From positions 1 through 48,561 of the forward strand of contig JAEZJQ010000068.1 of assembly GCA_023436305.1 (NCBI GenBank): a stretch of DNA of 48,561 nucleotides. The letters run 5' to 3'. The DNA is from Bacillota bacterium. Its GTDB lineage: Bacteria > Bacillota > UBA4882 > UBA8346. Positions 33,643 through 40,495 of the stretch are shown piece by piece (position 1 is the stretch's first letter; each line of letters opens with the position of its first letter). A program made the position numbers and the translations under genes. The notes under the pieces are model-generated. The model was given only the letters and a program-made list of their open reading frames with translations. It made no database searches and had not been told where the DNA came from.

Positions 33643-35286
33643 TCAATATATGACGCTTTTACCCAAAATGGCGGCAATGTCTTCATCGGGAGTACTTATT
33701 GGCTTGATACCGAATTCTTTCACCAACACCTCCAATACGTTGGATGAGATAAATGCGGGCAGACTCGGTCCCAGCCTTATATCCTTGATCCCCAAATGAA
33801 ATAAAGTTAAAAGAATCGCTACCGCTTTTTGTTCGTACCAGGAAAGAATTAAGGACAGAGGCAGGTCATTAACCTCACAATGAAAAGCATCGGCTAATTC
33901 TAAGGCTATTTTCACCGCGGAATAAGCGTCATTGCACTGGCCAATGTCTAAAAGCCTGGGAATTCCGCCGATATCACCTAAGTTCTTATCGAAAAAGCGG
34001 AATTTTCCACAAGCTAAAGTTAAGACAACCGTATCTGGGGGAAGCTTTTCAACTAATTCACTATAATAGTTTCTCCCGGGTTTTGCTCCATCACATCCGG
34101 CGACCAGTACAAAATGTTTAATGGCTCCGGATTTCACCGCTTCGATAACTTGATTGGCAATTCCTAAAACTGTATGATGACCAAAGCCAACGATTACACT
34201 TCCCTTATCTTCATCCTCCCGGAAGCCGGGCATTTCCAGCGCACTTTTAATGACCGGCCCAAACTCACCATTTTTGACATGCCGTATCCCTGTCCATCCT
34301 GTCATGCCTGTGGTAAAGATGTTATTTTTATATACTTCTTTGGGTTCCTGAAGGCAATTCGTGGTCATCAAAATCGCGCCGGGAAACTTCTCGAACTCCT
34401 GTCGTTGATTTTGCCAGGCAGTTCCAAAGTGCCCATAAAGCTGTCGATGTTTTTTTAGCTCGGGATAACCATGGGCAGGTAACATCTCTCCGTGGGTATA
34501 GATGTCAATCCCTTTACCGTCGGTCTGTTCCAGAAGATTTGCCATATCTTTAAGGTCGTGGCCGGAAATGAGGATACATTTTCCCTTTTTATGTCCTAAA
34601 GGAACCTTGGTCGGAACAGGATGACCGTAAGCGGTGGTATTAGCCTTATCCAACAATTCCAAGGCCAGGAAGTTCATCTCCCCGCATTGAAGAGTCATTG
34701 CAACCCACTCGTCCAGGGTAAGATCGGTCCTGACCAAAGAAGCCAGCGCCTTATGGATAAACGCATAAATTTTTTGTTCTTCCTGCCCTAAAATAGCCGC
34801 ATGGTCTGTGTAAGCCGCCAAGCCCCTGATTCCGAAGACCAATATTTGCTGAACCGATTGGGCATCTTGACCCAGGTGGGGATTCCATACTTGGCCTACT
34901 TCTTGTCCCTGTTCTATTAAATCCGGAATGGAATCAGCCGGTTTAAAGGTCGTGGCGGGATCATCAAATGAAGACTTCCCTCCGGCCTTGGCCACCTTCA
35001 CTTTTAAGCGTTCACGCCATTCCACACACTGATGAATCAATTCCCGAAAACGTTCTTCATCAAAATTCACGTTGGTTAAAGTGCTAAAGATAGCCTTACA
35101 AGTAAAACGGTTCGCTTCCTGGTCTTCGATACCTACATTCCGCCCCTCATTGGCAAAATGCGAGAGACCCCTTACCGCATGCATCAGTAAATCCTGTAAG
35201 TCTGCCAGATCCGCCGTCTTGCCGCAAACACCCTTGACCGAACAGCTTATACCTTTCGCGGTCTGTTCACAATGATTACAGAACAT
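33643..35286 (-). CDS. hcp: hybrid-cluster protein (hydroxylamine / protein S-nitrosylase type)
   Basis: 547 residues. The N-terminal FCNHCEQTAKG...CSVKGVCGK supplies the four cysteines of the proximal cluster (class I/II spacing CxxC...C...C). The hybrid-cluster residues include the ELLDKANTTAYGHP region and CLQEPKEVYKNNIFTTG, VLVAGCDGAKPGRNYYS, TLACGKFRFF and IGQCNDAYSAVKIA. The enzyme reduces NO or hydroxylamine in anaerobes and in some bacteria drives S-nitrosylation. I start at ATG 35286 (MFCN), with GGAGG 8 bases upstream; the ATG at 35292 is too near. The operator at 35391 lies before it. Confidence 0.97.
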   Translation of the reverse strand: MFCNHCEQTAKGISCSVKGVCGKTADLADLQDLLMHAVRGLSHFANEGRNVGIEDQEANRFTCKAIFSTLTNVNFDEERFRELIHQCVEWRERLKVKVAKAGGKSSFDDPATTFKPADSIPDLIEQGQEVGQVWNPHLGQDAQSVQQILVFGIRGLAAYTDHAAILGQEEQKIYAFIHKALASLVRTDLTLDEWVAMTLQCGEMNFLALELLDKANTTAYGHPVPTKVPLGHKKGKCILISGHDLKDMANLLEQTDGKGIDIYTHGEMLPAHGYPELKKHRQLYGHFGTAWQNQRQEFEKFPGAILMTTNCLQEPKEVYKNNIFTTGMTGWTGIRHVKNGEFGPVIKSALEMPGFREDEDKGSVIVGFGHHTVLGIANQVIEAVKSGAIKHFVLVAGCDGAKPGRNYYSELVEKLPPDTVVLTLACGKFRFFDKNLGDIGGIPRLLDIGQCNDAYSAVKIALELADAFHCEVNDLPLSLILSWYEQKAVAILLTLFHLGIKDIRLGPSLPAFISSNVLEVLVKEFGIKPISTPDEDIAAILGKSVIY

Positions 35287-35390
35287 AATCATTACCTCCC
35301 AATTTTTTAAACCGGTTAATTTTTAAAACCAATTTAAGTTTAGTATGAACATCTCTTAAAACGAATATTAACCTTTTTTATAACTCTAAC

Positions 35391-35406
35391 TGTGATTTGA
35401 ATCACA
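35391..35406. promoter_or_regulatory. Crp/Fnr-type operator shared by hcp and ric
   Basis: Perfect palindrome TGTGATTTGAATCACA in the 180-bp divergent gap. To the right, TACAAT (35428-35433) starts 29.5 bp from its centre. To the left on the minus strand, TAATAT (35370-35365) lies 28.5 bp away. Both place the operator near -41.5 for class II activation. Confidence 0.8.
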
Positions 35407-35472
35407 GCAGGAATAGCTGTTTTCATTTACAATAAAAGCACGGAAAGAGATTACTCATTGAGGTGTTTGATG

Positions 35473-36255
35473 ATGAAACAATATCTGAATACCGGAATCA
35501 AAGAAGTTATCCAAAGTTTTCCCAAAGTTGGCGAAATTCTTGGCCAATACGGAATCGGTTGCATTGCCTGCTCCGCCGGGACTTGCCTGTTAAAGGATGT
35601 GGTCCAGATTCACAGGCTTTCAAAAGAGCGGGAGGCAATGCTGATGGCCCAAATTCAAAAAGCCATTGTTCCTGAGCTTCAGCTCGAATTGCCGGATATT
35701 TCATTGCCGGTAGAACCAAGTGAAGCTGCAACGCCAAAATATTCACCGCCAATCAGAACTCTTATGAAAGAGCATGAACAGATTAAGCGGCTTTTTGCCT
35801 TTATTGCGGCCCTCTGTGATGACCTTAAAATTCAAATGGATCAACAACTGATCAATGAATGCGTCTATTTTATTCAAAATTATGCTGATAAATTTCATCA
35901 CGCCAAGGAAGAAGAGATTTTATTCGTTTATGCCGATGGAAATTCAGATATTACTAAAGTGATGGTTGAGGAGCATCAAAACGGCCGAAATTTCGTGAAA
36001 TCTGTTGTCGAAGGCTTGGCGGTCAATGACGGGCGGAAAATCATCGCCGGATTTTCTAATTACCGTGACCTATTGCAGAAACATATTCAAAAAGAGGATG
36101 AAATCCTCTACCCTTGGATTGATCGGAATCTGTCCACCAGGCAGGTAGGTGAGTTAATGACAAAGTTCAATGAAGTCAACCGCAATTTTGGCAAGAAAAT
36201 AGCGGATAGTTTCGAAGAGTATTTAGCAAAACTGGCAGACAAATATAAAATTTAA
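35473..36255 (+). CDS. Fe-S cluster repair / hemerythrin-type protein (Ric/YtfE-like)
   Basis: About 260 residues in two parts. The N-terminal DUF542/DUF1858-type module (IKEVIQSFPKVGEILGQYGIGCIACSAGTC) has a C-x2-C-x4-C pattern. A linker leads to a C-terminal hemerythrin domain with its histidine and carboxylate ligands: LMKEHEQIKRLF, ADKFHHAKEEEILF, VEEHQNGRNF and LLQKHIQKEDEILYPW. Such proteins bind a di-iron site and repair Fe-S clusters after NO or oxygen damage. ATG 35473 is preferred (GAGGTG 7 bases before); TTG 35458 and ATG 35470 are alternatives. It is divergent from hcp. Confidence 0.85.
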   Translation: MKQYLNTGIKEVIQSFPKVGEILGQYGIGCIACSAGTCLLKDVVQIHRLSKEREAMLMAQIQKAIVPELQLELPDISLPVEPSEAATPKYSPPIRTLMKEHEQIKRLFAFIAALCDDLKIQMDQQLINECVYFIQNYADKFHHAKEEEILFVYADGNSDITKVMVEEHQNGRNFVKSVVEGLAVNDGRKIIAGFSNYRDLLQKHIQKEDEILYPWIDRNLSTRQVGELMTKFNEVNRNFGKKIADSFEEYLAKLADKYKI

Positions 36256-36277
36256 TAGAAGATCGGAGGAATTCAAG

Positions 36278-36745
36278 ATGGTTGAATTTAGTGGTTGCCC
36301 AGGTTCGAAAATGATGCAGTTCAACCGGGAAAAACAGGTCGCGGAGGAAGGAGGCAAACGCCAATCAGAGCTTTCCCAATGGCCGGTTCAGCTTCATTTA
36401 GTATCGCCCCAAGCGCCCTACTTTGCCCAGGCGGATCTATTGCTGGCGGCGGATTGTGTGGCCTATGCCCTGGCGGATTTTCATAAGGATTATCTGAAAG
36501 GAAAAGCGCTGGCCATTGCCTGCCCAAAGCTGGACGATGGACAGGACATTTATCTGGAAAAAATTACAGTTTTAATTGATAGTGCTGAAATTAACTCTTT
36601 GACAGTGATGATTATGCAGGTTCCATGCTGTCGCGGGCTTTTGGCTTTAGCACAGAGGGCTGTCGGGCAAGCGAAACGAAAGGTGCCTGTAAAGTTAATT
36701 GTGGTAGGATTGCAAGGCGAAATCCTTTCCGAAGAATGGTTATAA
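36278..36745 (+). CDS. short form of a ferredoxin-linked protein (C-terminal domain only)
   Basis: 155 residues. The segments ELSQWPVQLHLVSPQAPYF, DLLLAADCVAYALADFHKDY, GKALAIACPKLDD and VMIMQVPCCRGLLALAQRAV match the C-terminal part of a family of about 265-residue anaerobe proteins that start with two [4Fe-4S] ferredoxin motifs. Here the ferredoxin part is absent, but an N-terminal SGCPGSKMMQF remains, as in the linker of the long form. Function is unknown. ATG 36278 has CGGAGG upstream; it follows ric by 22 bp in the same operon. Confidence 0.65.
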   Translation: MVEFSGCPGSKMMQFNREKQVAEEGGKRQSELSQWPVQLHLVSPQAPYFAQADLLLAADCVAYALADFHKDYLKGKALAIACPKLDDGQDIYLEKITVLIDSAEINSLTVMIMQVPCCRGLLALAQRAVGQAKRKVPVKLIVVGLQGEILSEEWL

Positions 36746-36894
36746 CAAAACGTAATTTAAACAAAGTCATCATTAATTATCATAACAAACTAAATATTGA
36801 TAATCCATCCCACCGTAATTTGAGGATGGGTTATTTTTCTGCGGGAGGTAACAAATTAATTCTAATATTGCTAAAACTCCAGTTAATATTCAAA

Positions 36895-36924
36895 TGTAAA
36901 CCATAACTTTTTTATAGGTTGACA
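36895..36924 (+). promoter_or_regulatory. BirA (biotin repressor) operator of bioB
   Basis: TGTAAACC, a 14-base spacer, then GGTTGACA. This is the inverted-repeat type recognised by the biotin-loaded BirA protein in Bacillota. The right half-site overlaps the -35 box, so bound BirA would block RNA polymerase. Confidence 0.85.
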
Positions 36925-36948
36925 ATTGATTTTTTATTTATGTATAAT
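36919..36948 (+). promoter_or_regulatory. sigma-A promoter of bioB
   Basis: TTGACA (36919-36924), 18-bp spacer, TATAAT (36943-36948): near-consensus. The ATG of bioB is 40 bases further on. Confidence 0.85.
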
Positions 36949-36987
36949 AAATAGACAATCAGTTTAGAAATCATTGGGAGATCCAAA

Positions 36988-37950
36988 ATGACAAGTCTAC
37001 TACAAGATGTTGAGGAAAAAATTTACCATAATGGCACCATATCTTTTAGTGAGGCAATTTCTCTGGCACAAACGGATAGTTTAGAAAAATTGTTAAATGC
37101 CGCCGACAGAATCCGTTCCAAGTTTAAGGGAAACAAGATCGGTCTATGTACAATCATGAACGCCAAGTCGGGGAAGTGTTCCGAAAATTGTAAGTTCTGC
37201 GCCCAGTCGGGCCATTACGTTACTGATGCGGTTGAATATACATTAGTTGATGTCCAGCAATCAATTGCGCTTGCTAAAGAAAATGAAGCCCAAGGTGTAC
37301 ATCGTTTTGGACTGGTTACCAGCGGTAAAGTAATTTCCGCGAAAGATTTTGAGAAAATCATTGAAATTATTAAAGGACTAAAACAAGAAACCCATTTACA
37401 GCTCTGTGCTTCACTGGGTTGTATTACTTATGAACAAGCGGCGTGGTTAAAAGAGGCGGGTTTGTCTCGCTACCATCATAATGTAGAAACCAGTAGCGAT
37501 TATTACGAAAAAATATGTAATACACACACTTACCTAGACAGGATCAACACGATAAAAAGCGTACTCCGGGCCGGAATGGAAGTATGCTGCGGTGGTATTA
37601 TTGGTCTGGGCGAGAATATGACACAAAGGATCAGGATGGCTTTCGAGATCAAAGCGCTAGGCGTCAATTCTGTCCCGATTAATATTTTAAACCCGATTTC
37701 GGGCACCCCCTTAGAGAACATGGACCGCTTACAACCGGAAGAGATCTTAAGGAGTATCGCCATTTTTCGGTTTATTCTTCCTGAGGCTGCCATTCGATAT
37801 GCGGGCGGTCGCGTTGCCTTGGGGGAATTCCAAAAAAACGGGTTAAAAGCGGGAATCAATGCGGTAATGGTAGGTAATTATTTAACGACTACCGGAAACA
37901 AGATCGCTGACGACCTGAAGATGATTAAAGAACTAGGTTTTGAGATCTAA
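36988..37950 (+). CDS. bioB: biotin synthase
   Basis: A 320-residue radical-SAM enzyme that inserts sulphur into dethiobiotin. CSENCKFCAQSGHY carries the CxxxCxxC cluster motif, LCTIMNAKSGKCSENC precedes it, SLGCITYEQA and YHHNVETSSDYY are in the TIM barrel, and AIRYAGGRVALGEFQKNGL includes the arginine that helps hold the [2Fe-2S] cluster. Length and motifs are complete. ATG 36988 has GGGAG upstream. Its promoter is under a BirA operator. A decayed bioD follows it, so only the last step is encoded here and dethiobiotin must come from elsewhere. Confidence 0.97.
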   Translation: MTSLLQDVEEKIYHNGTISFSEAISLAQTDSLEKLLNAADRIRSKFKGNKIGLCTIMNAKSGKCSENCKFCAQSGHYVTDAVEYTLVDVQQSIALAKENEAQGVHRFGLVTSGKVISAKDFEKIIEIIKGLKQETHLQLCASLGCITYEQAAWLKEAGLSRYHHNVETSSDYYEKICNTHTYLDRINTIKSVLRAGMEVCCGGIIGLGENMTQRIRMAFEIKALGVNSVPINILNPISGTPLENMDRLQPEEILRSIAIFRFILPEAAIRYAGGRVALGEFQKNGLKAGINAVMVGNYLTTTGNKIADDLKMIKELGFEI

Positions 37951-37953
37951 AAC

Positions 37954-38081
37954 ATGGCCAAGGGATCTTTATTGTCAGTACCGATACCGGTGTGCGAGAA
38001 ACGGTGGTATCGGCATTATTAATGAAACAGTTGAGAACAAACCTATTTATGTGTTTGTCCAAAGGCTTAACCGCGGGATAA
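37954..38081 (+). pseudogene. bioD: bioD remnant (dethiobiotin synthetase N-terminus)
   Basis: ATG 37954 begins MAKG, then one base is lost and the frame continues IFIVSTDTGVRETVVSALLMKQL before TAA at 38079. In BioD the segment reads IFIVGTDTGVGKTVV; here the Walker A lysine region GKT has become RET. Only about 40 residues of some 220 remain. It is directly after bioB, the normal operon position. Confidence 0.7.
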
Positions 38082-38128
38082 CTGCCTTTATCCCTTACAC
38101 TGCCCAAAATATAATTTTACTACTAAAC

Positions 38129-38284
38129 TTATTGGTACTTTATCTTTCGATACCTAGTTATCTCAAACCACTTGTTAGCAAACTCTGCCAGCTTATTCCT
38201 CTCCGCCAGCGAAAAAGTTTTAAAGTGACGCTTAAATTCATTAAAATCAGCCTCAGTTTTCAGTTTTATCGCAAAACCCATCAT
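38129..38284 (-). CDS. small unidentified ORF
   Basis: 51 codons on the minus strand from ATG 38284. The product is basic and helical (MGFAIKLKTEADFNEFKRHF, then SLAERNKLAEFANKW and ITRYRKIKYQ). There is no ribosome binding site. In-frame residues continue upstream to a TGA, so it could be the end of a longer gene now lost. I do not recognise it. Confidence 0.35.
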   Translation of the reverse strand: MMGFAIKLKTEADFNEFKRHFKTFSLAERNKLAEFANKWFEITRYRKIKYQ

Positions 38285-38339
38285 GTTTAAAGCCGGATAG
38301 TTATCAACTTTGTTGGCGAATCATGCGAGTTAAGATGAA

Positions 38340-38580
38340 AAACAACTTCGCCCCGCGACCTCTTTTGTCTCCTCCCCGCTCGGAGAGGAGTCACGTCCAA
38401 GGACGTGCAACCTCCGGGCTTCGCAGCCAAATCAAACAAGGGTTGATAAACTGTTTTTTGATAAAGAAATATTTTTAAACCTTCATAGGCTCAGCCTTTC
38501 TTTCCCAGCGACGGGGAAAGTCGCCTCTGAAAGAGGCGCAAGTTAGGGGTCTTCGCCCAAATTGCAATCAAGGAAAAATG
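38340..38580 (+). repeat. two copies of a structured intergenic repeat with covarying stems
   Basis: The 490-bp gap between bioB and the oxidoreductase holds two similar folds. Copy A: CTCCTC/GAGGAG (38369-38390), T, CACGTCC/GGACGTG (38392-38407), CAA, GGCT/AGCC (38417-38428), AAATCAAACAAGG. Copy B: CTTTCCC/GGGAAAG (38500-38520), T, CGCCTCT/AGAGGCG (38522-38538), CAA, GGG/CCC (38546-38558), AAATTGCAATCAAGG. Stem sequences differ but pairing, order and the single T between stems 1 and 2 are kept. Confidence 0.6.
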
Positions 38581-38621
38581 ATTTTCTATTTTTTGTAAGC
38601 ACTATGGGTAAAAAGGAAGGA

Positions 38622-39905
38622 CTATCCATCCTCGCCATTTGCGACCATGCTATACCCGAAGTTGGGGGCCAACAGATTTGCTTTTAAATGGCCGACCGGG
38701 GTTTGATTTTTGATCAGAGCGCCGATTACTCCGGATTGGCTAATATCTCCTAAAAAGATCATTCCGATAATCCGATTGTCTTTTAAAACGATTTTGCGGT
38801 ATATTCTTTTGAAAGGGCGGAAATCCGTCAAGGTTTCCACCTTCGGGCCAGTTGCATCCACCAAACCCATGGATACTAAAGGAATCTCCCGGAATTCGGC
38901 TGCGTTTTGCATCCCGATCAACTTGTCAAGGTCCCGCCGGATTCCCGCCATGTTATAGGCGGCGTTTTCACCCTCCAATACTGCATTGGGCCAAATTGGC
39001 GTTGGAATATTCTCTCCGGTTACGGCGTCGATAAATTGAGTGACATCTCCGGCGGCAAAGACATCAGGGATCGAGGTCATCATCTGCCGGTTCACAACAA
39101 TACCACGATGGACCGCCAATTTTCCCGGAGTTATAAAATTCAAATTGGGGACAGAACCAACTGCGATAACTAACATATCGGCGCTGATGAAATCGGCGTT
39201 TTCAAGAATTACTCCTTTGATGCCGTTTCGCCTGAGAAAACTACGTTTTGAAACCACTTCCGTTACACCGGCGCCCAGACGAACCCGGATCCCTTCGGTT
39301 TCAAGGGCGTTGGTAATAATCCGGGCCGCGGTTTCATCCAGTTGGGCCGGAAGAATCCGGGCGGCTTTATCGACTAAAGTAACTTTTAAACCTCGTTTGC
39401 GGAGATTGAAGGCGACTTCCAACCCTACAAATCCGGCCCCGATTATCACGGCTTCCCTGGCGTCAGCGGCGGCTTTTATAATATGTTTCCCATCGTCAAG
39501 CGTATTTAAATACAAAGAGTTTGCCTGGCTGTATCCTTTTATTGGCGGTACCACCGGCTTACTTCCGGAAGCAATCAACAGCCGTTCATAGCTCAACTCC
39601 AACGCCGGAGTTCCCGGGAGGGCCAAATTTGTTGTTTTAATGATTTTACGGTTAAAGTCGATATCGTTTACCCGATGGTTGAATAAAATCTGAATCCCGT
39701 TACGGGAATAAAAGTCTTCATCCTTAAAATAAAGTAAGTTATCAGCGGAATACCCTCCGGCAAGGTAGTCGGAGAGCAGGCATTTGGAATAGGCATGATA
39801 ACGCTCCGCTGTAATCATGGTGATTCTTCCCGTATTATCGAGTTTTCGTAAAGTTTCTGCCGCTGCAATTCCGGCGGCCCCATTTCCGATAATTACATAG
39901 TTCAT
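38622..39905 (-). CDS. NAD(P)/FAD-dependent oxidoreductase (CODH-associated)
   Basis: 427 residues of the pyridine nucleotide-disulphide oxidoreductase fold, as in rubredoxin or ferredoxin reductases. VIIGNGAAGIAAAETLRKL at the N-terminus is the FAD-binding Rossmann motif, VIIGAGFVGLEVAFNLRKRG (about 155) the NAD(P) one, and VFAAGDVTQF (about 285) the second FAD contact. No redox-active CxxC is seen. A C-terminal domain ends the protein. It lies 12 bp downstream of the ferredoxin gene. CooS-ferredoxin-reductase clusters occur in other anaerobes, where CO electrons are thought to reach NAD(P). ATG 39905 has AAGGAGAG. Confidence 0.88.
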   Translation of the reverse strand: MNYVIIGNGAAGIAAAETLRKLDNTGRITMITAERYHAYSKCLLSDYLAGGYSADNLLYFKDEDFYSRNGIQILFNHRVNDIDFNRKIIKTTNLALPGTPALELSYERLLIASGSKPVVPPIKGYSQANSLYLNTLDDGKHIIKAAADAREAVIIGAGFVGLEVAFNLRKRGLKVTLVDKAARILPAQLDETAARIITNALETEGIRVRLGAGVTEVVSKRSFLRRNGIKGVILENADFISADMLVIAVGSVPNLNFITPGKLAVHRGIVVNRQMMTSIPDVFAAGDVTQFIDAVTGENIPTPIWPNAVLEGENAAYNMAGIRRDLDKLIGMQNAAEFREIPLVSMGLVDATGPKVETLTDFRPFKRIYRKIVLKDNRIIGMIFLGDISQSGVIGALIKNQTPVGHLKANLLAPNFGYSMVANGEDG

Positions 39906-39917
39906 CTTTTTCTCTCC

Positions 39918-40406
39918 TTACTGGATAGAATTCGCTGCGGCCAATCCCTGTTTATACTCGGCAAACTCCGCTTCTTCCATATAAACGATTGCCCCGGTGG
40001 GACAGGCCTCTACACAAGCCGGACCACCGTGTTTCATACAGAGGTCGCATTTTATCGCGATCTTTTTGCCATTTTCCTCCTTGGGCGAGAGGACCCCATA
40101 AGGGCAGGCCATTACACACATCCAACAGCCTACACATTTTCCGGGAGTGAATTCGTTGGAGACGATTCCGCTTACAGGGTCCTTACGCATAGCGCCGGTA
40201 ATACATGCCTTAACACAGGCCGGTTCTTCACAATGCATGCAAACTAAAGGAACGGGGCTGTTACCAACTGCTTGAAGATATATCCGGCCCGGTTCAATAT
40301 CACGAATCGGAGCATAAAAATCAGAACCGGCGTGGGATTTCTGGCAAGCAACCACACAATTAAGGCAAGCGGTACATTTTTCTTTGATAATAAAGATACG
40401 TTTCAT
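39918..40406 (-). CDS. CooF-like four-cluster ferredoxin
   Basis: 162 residues with four [4Fe-4S] cysteine motifs: CTACLNCVVAC, CMHCEEPACVKAC, CVGCWMCVMAC and CDLCMKHGGPACVEAC. The C-terminal half adds EACPTGAIVYMEEAEF. This is the layout of CooF and related polyferredoxins that take electrons from CooS. It is encoded downstream of cooS, with the hairpin at 40438 in the 89-bp gap, and upstream of the FAD enzyme. GGGGGGC lies 7 bases before ATG 40406. Given the altered CooS, the electron donor may be something other than CO. Confidence 0.9.
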   Translation of the reverse strand: MKRIFIIKEKCTACLNCVVACQKSHAGSDFYAPIRDIEPGRIYLQAVGNSPVPLVCMHCEEPACVKACITGAMRKDPVSGIVSNEFTPGKCVGCWMCVMACPYGVLSPKEENGKKIAIKCDLCMKHGGPACVEACPTGAIVYMEEAEFAEYKQGLAAANSIQ

Positions 40407-40437
40407 TACTTTTGCCCCCCAACATGTTATTAGAACA

Positions 40438-40474
40438 AATCGAACCAGAATCAGAATATCATTCCGGTTCGATT
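40438..40474 (-). terminator. hairpin between cooS and the cooF-like gene
   Basis: AATCGAACC (40438-40446) pairs with GGTTCGATT (40466-40474), with GAAT/ATTC inside. The minus-strand tail TTTGTTCT is a weak U-run, so it may be a partial terminator or an RNA-stability element that lowers cooF-reductase expression. Confidence 0.55.
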
Positions 40475-40495
40475 GATTTAAGCTTGACTCGACTT

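Noticed and set aside
33489..33686. 65-codon open frame at the 3' end of hcp
   Set aside because: Its first half is an out-of-frame overlap of hcp; only the later part may be a remnant of another gene.
38340..38580. CRISPR array
   Set aside because: Only two units, they are not identical repeats and no spacer regularity or cas gene is present.
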